A DNA stretch of 15,900 nucleotides from CAVTJX01 sp963735175 (GTDB taxonomy: Bacteria > Electryoneota > RPQS01), in assembly GCA_963735175.1 (NCBI GenBank), contig CAVTJX010000007.1, positions 1 to 15,900 on the forward strand. The letters run 5' to 3'. Positions 14,221 to 15,900 of this stretch are shown here, piece by piece. The position numbers and the translations under genes are program-made. The notes below the pieces were generated by a model, which made no database searches, was not told where the DNA came from, and was given only the letters and a program-made list of their open reading frames with translations. Each line of letters opens with the position of its first letter. Position 1 is the stretch's first letter.

Positions 14221-15900
14221 TTACTTGAGTTCGACCACCGTCGAGCCGAAGTCGTTGCTCTCGCGGCCGCTGTCGTGGTAGCCTTTAACCAGCGGATGCG
14301 TATTTAGAAATTCGCGGACGATAACCCGCAGCGCGCCGGTGCCTTTGCCGTGGATGAGGGTGACGACTTTGAGGCGCGATTCACTGGCCGCGGCGAGGTA
14401 GCTGTCGACTGCGGGGATCGCTTCGTCGCCGTACTTGCCGCGCAGGTCGAGCTGGTCGGAAACGTATTTGGTATCGAGGTTGAAGGTCATGGCCACGCGC
14501 TTCTCGCGCTTCTCCGGGCCCGCGCGGAAGAGCTTTTTCACATCGACGGTGAGGCGGGCGCCGCCGATTTCGATGTCGGCGCGCTTGCCGCCTTTCTGCA
14601 CGGCTACCACAGTGCCAATGCCGTTGATGTTTTCGACTTCCACGCGGTCGCCGACGTGGGCGTCGCCGAGGGGCGGGCGCACGGGTTTGTCGGCTTCGAG
14701 CACTTTTTCGGATTCCGTGCGCGTTTTTTCAACTTCCTCGCGGACCTGCGAAATCGTTTCGCGCGCCGCCTTGACCACGTCCTTGCTGGCCTGCTGCTGG
14801 CGGATGTCGCGGATGGCGGCGTCCATGTCGCGGCCCGCGCGGGCGATCATCGCGTCGGCTTCGGCCACGGCCTTGGCCTTGGCTTCGGCCTGGACGCGCG
14901 TCAACTCTTTGGTCTTGGCGGTGTAGAGCTTCTGCAGCGCGGCGTACTCGGTGAGCTTGAGGTCGGTCTCGCGCCGCAGCTTCTCGTAGTCCTCGATCTT
15001 GCGCGAGAGGTCGCTCACCAGCTCTTCGAGGCCCAGTACGCCCGTGCCGATGAAGCCGCGGGCGGCGGCGAGGATCCGCTGCGGAAAGCCGACGCGGGCG
15101 GCGATCTCCAGCGCGTAGCTGCTGCCCGGCAGACCGGCGCGAAAGGCGTAGGTGGGCATCAGGCTGTTTTCGTCGAAGGCCATGGAGCCGTTGGCGATGC
15201 CCTCGGTTTCGTGGGCGAAGGCCTTCAGCGCGCCGTGGTGCGTAGAAACGATGGCGACGGTCTGCTGGCGCACGAGGTCCAGAAGGATCGCCTGCGCCAG
15301 CGCCGCGCCCAGGGCGGGGTCGGTGGAGGAGCCGATTTCGTCGACCAGCACGAGCTTCGGGCGGCTCTCGTCGGTGACCATGCGCTGCAGCCGCGCGAGG
15401 TGGGCGGTGAAGGTTGAGAGGTCGCTTTCGATGGACTGCGCGTCGCCGATGTCGGCATGCACGCCTCTGAAGAACGGCAGTTCGCAGCCGGGCGAGGCGG
15501 GAATGAACAGCCCCGCCGCGGCCATCACGCTGAACAGGCCGACGGTCTTCAACACCACGGTCTTGCCACCGGCATTGGGCCCGGAGATGACGAGCGCGCA
15601 CAAGGGCGGCAGGATCTCCAGCGAGAGCGGCACCACCTTCTCCTTCAGCCGTTCGATGAGCAGCGGATGGCGGCCCCGCAGAATGCGCACGGAGCCGCGG
15701 ATCGGAGAGCGCGACTTCCACGCCGTCCCAGCGCAGCGCGAGGCGCGCGCGGGCGTAGTATTCGTCGAGGTCGGCCAGCAGCGCCAGCGCGTGCCACATC
15801 TCGGGCAATCGGGTGTGGATGCGGGCGGTGAGGTCGAGCAGGATGCGGTGGATCTCGCGGCGCTCGTCCAGTTCAATGCCGCCGCAGCTTGTTGGAAATT
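14221..15900 (-). CDS. mutS2: MutS2 (endonuclease/ATPase with Smr domain), 5' end beyond the window
   Basis: The C-terminal roughly 560 residues of MutS2 (full length usually about 780). In translation order: a clamp/core remnant (LDERREIHRILLDL, MWHALALLADLDEYYARARLAL), RGRHPLL, Walker A SGPNAGGKT (about 15560-15588), QSIESDLSTFTAHL, Walker B LVLVDEIGSSTDP (about 15315-15356), STHHGALKAFA, a long charged coiled-coil region, a KOW-like segment (VGDRVEVENINGIGTVVAV), and the Smr domain with LDLRGKYGDEAI (about 14420-14455) and HGKGTG (about 14333-14352). MutS2 has been linked to suppression of homologous recombination and, in Bacillus subtilis, to splitting collided ribosomes. One single-base indel near 15692 separates VALSDPRL from VRILRGRHPLL. 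The stop (14221-14223) abuts the inverted repeat. Convergent with the secreted-protein gene. Confidence 0.93.
   Translation of the reverse strand, partial: NFQQAAAALNWTSAARSTASCSTSPPASTPDCPRCGTRWRCWPTSTNTTPARASRCAGTAWKSRSPIRGSVRILRGRHPLLIERLKEKVVPLSLEILPPLCALVISGPNAGGKTVVLKTVGLFSVMAAAGLFIPASPGCELPFFRGVHADIGDAQSIESDLSTFTAHLARLQRMVTDESRPKLVLVDEIGSSTDPALGAALAQAILLDLVRQQTVAIVSTHHGALKAFAHETEGIANGSMAFDENSLMPTYAFRAGLPGSSYALEIAARVGFPQRILAAARGFIGTGVLGLEELVSDLSRKIEDYEKLRRETDLKLTEYAALQKLYTAKTKELTRVQAEAKAKAVAEADAMIARAGRDMDAAIRDIRQQQASKDVVKAARETISQVREEVEKTRTESEKVLEADKPVRPPLGDAHVGDRVEVENINGIGTVVAVQKGGKRADIEIGGARLTVDVKKLFRAGPEKREKRVAMTFNLDTKYVSDQLDLRGKYGDEAIPAVDSYLAAASESRLKVVTLIHGKGTGALRVIVREFLNTHPLVKGYHDSGRESNDFGSTVVELK

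Noticed and set aside
14350..15417. 355-codon plus-strand open frame opposite mutS2
   Set aside because: High-GC antisense shadow; the minus strand encodes Walker and Smr motifs here.

Overview
The window looks like chromosome from an uncultured or little-studied bacterium of the Bacteroidetes/FCB-like lineages. The best clue is the large secreted protein at 9764-14062. It ends in a type IX secretion (T9SS type A) sorting domain with an NPFNPTTTI motif and a GVYLYRIEA...KKMLLMK tail, a C-terminus typical of FCB-superphylum bacteria. Coding DNA is GC-rich, and genes commonly start with GGAG, exactly 7 nt, then ATG. Most long genes carry one or more single-base indels, many beside short homopolymers. 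Housekeeping genes are hit as well, so I read these mainly as sequencing or assembly errors and annotate the reconstructed genes as CDS.

Layout. (1) 24-381: an alkyltransferase-like (ATL) DNA-repair protein, then two hairpins. (2) 455-4981: the most striking region. A strong promoter overlaps or adjoins a duplicated dyad (CAAACCAGTTTG twice, 17-bp period). It is followed by six tandem paralogous small membrane proteins (genes A-F) and a winged-helix regulator (gene G). Every junction overlaps by 11 or 14 bp. The conserved C-terminal LE codons of each membrane protein form the Shine-Dalgarno of the next gene. (3) 5145-7403: a terminator or attenuator hairpin, an acyl-lipid-type fatty acid desaturase and a nitronate monooxygenase, closed by a strong terminator. 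(4) 7425-8512: a noncoding stretch with low-GC patches, then a stand-alone HD-type (p)ppGpp-hydrolase-like protein and its terminator. (5) 8727-9434: a YbjN-domain protein with its own terminator. (6) 9647-14124: the secreted multi-module protein (signal peptide, repeated Cys-rich beta modules, P-domain, Fn3-like domain, T9SS tail) with promoter, strong RBS and terminator. (7) 14125-14220: an imperfect inverted repeat built from AACGAAG units. (8) 14221-15900, minus strand: the C-terminal two thirds of MutS2, convergent with the secreted protein and cut by the window edge.

How the parts may fit: region 2 reads as a self-contained, auto-regulated membrane operon. The last gene is a DNA-binding regulator and the promoter carries a paired operator-like dyad. 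Its substrate or signal cannot be read from the sequence. The other genes look like independent transcription units: lipid desaturation with flavin redox, alarmone hydrolysis, a cell-surface protein, and ribosome/DNA maintenance.
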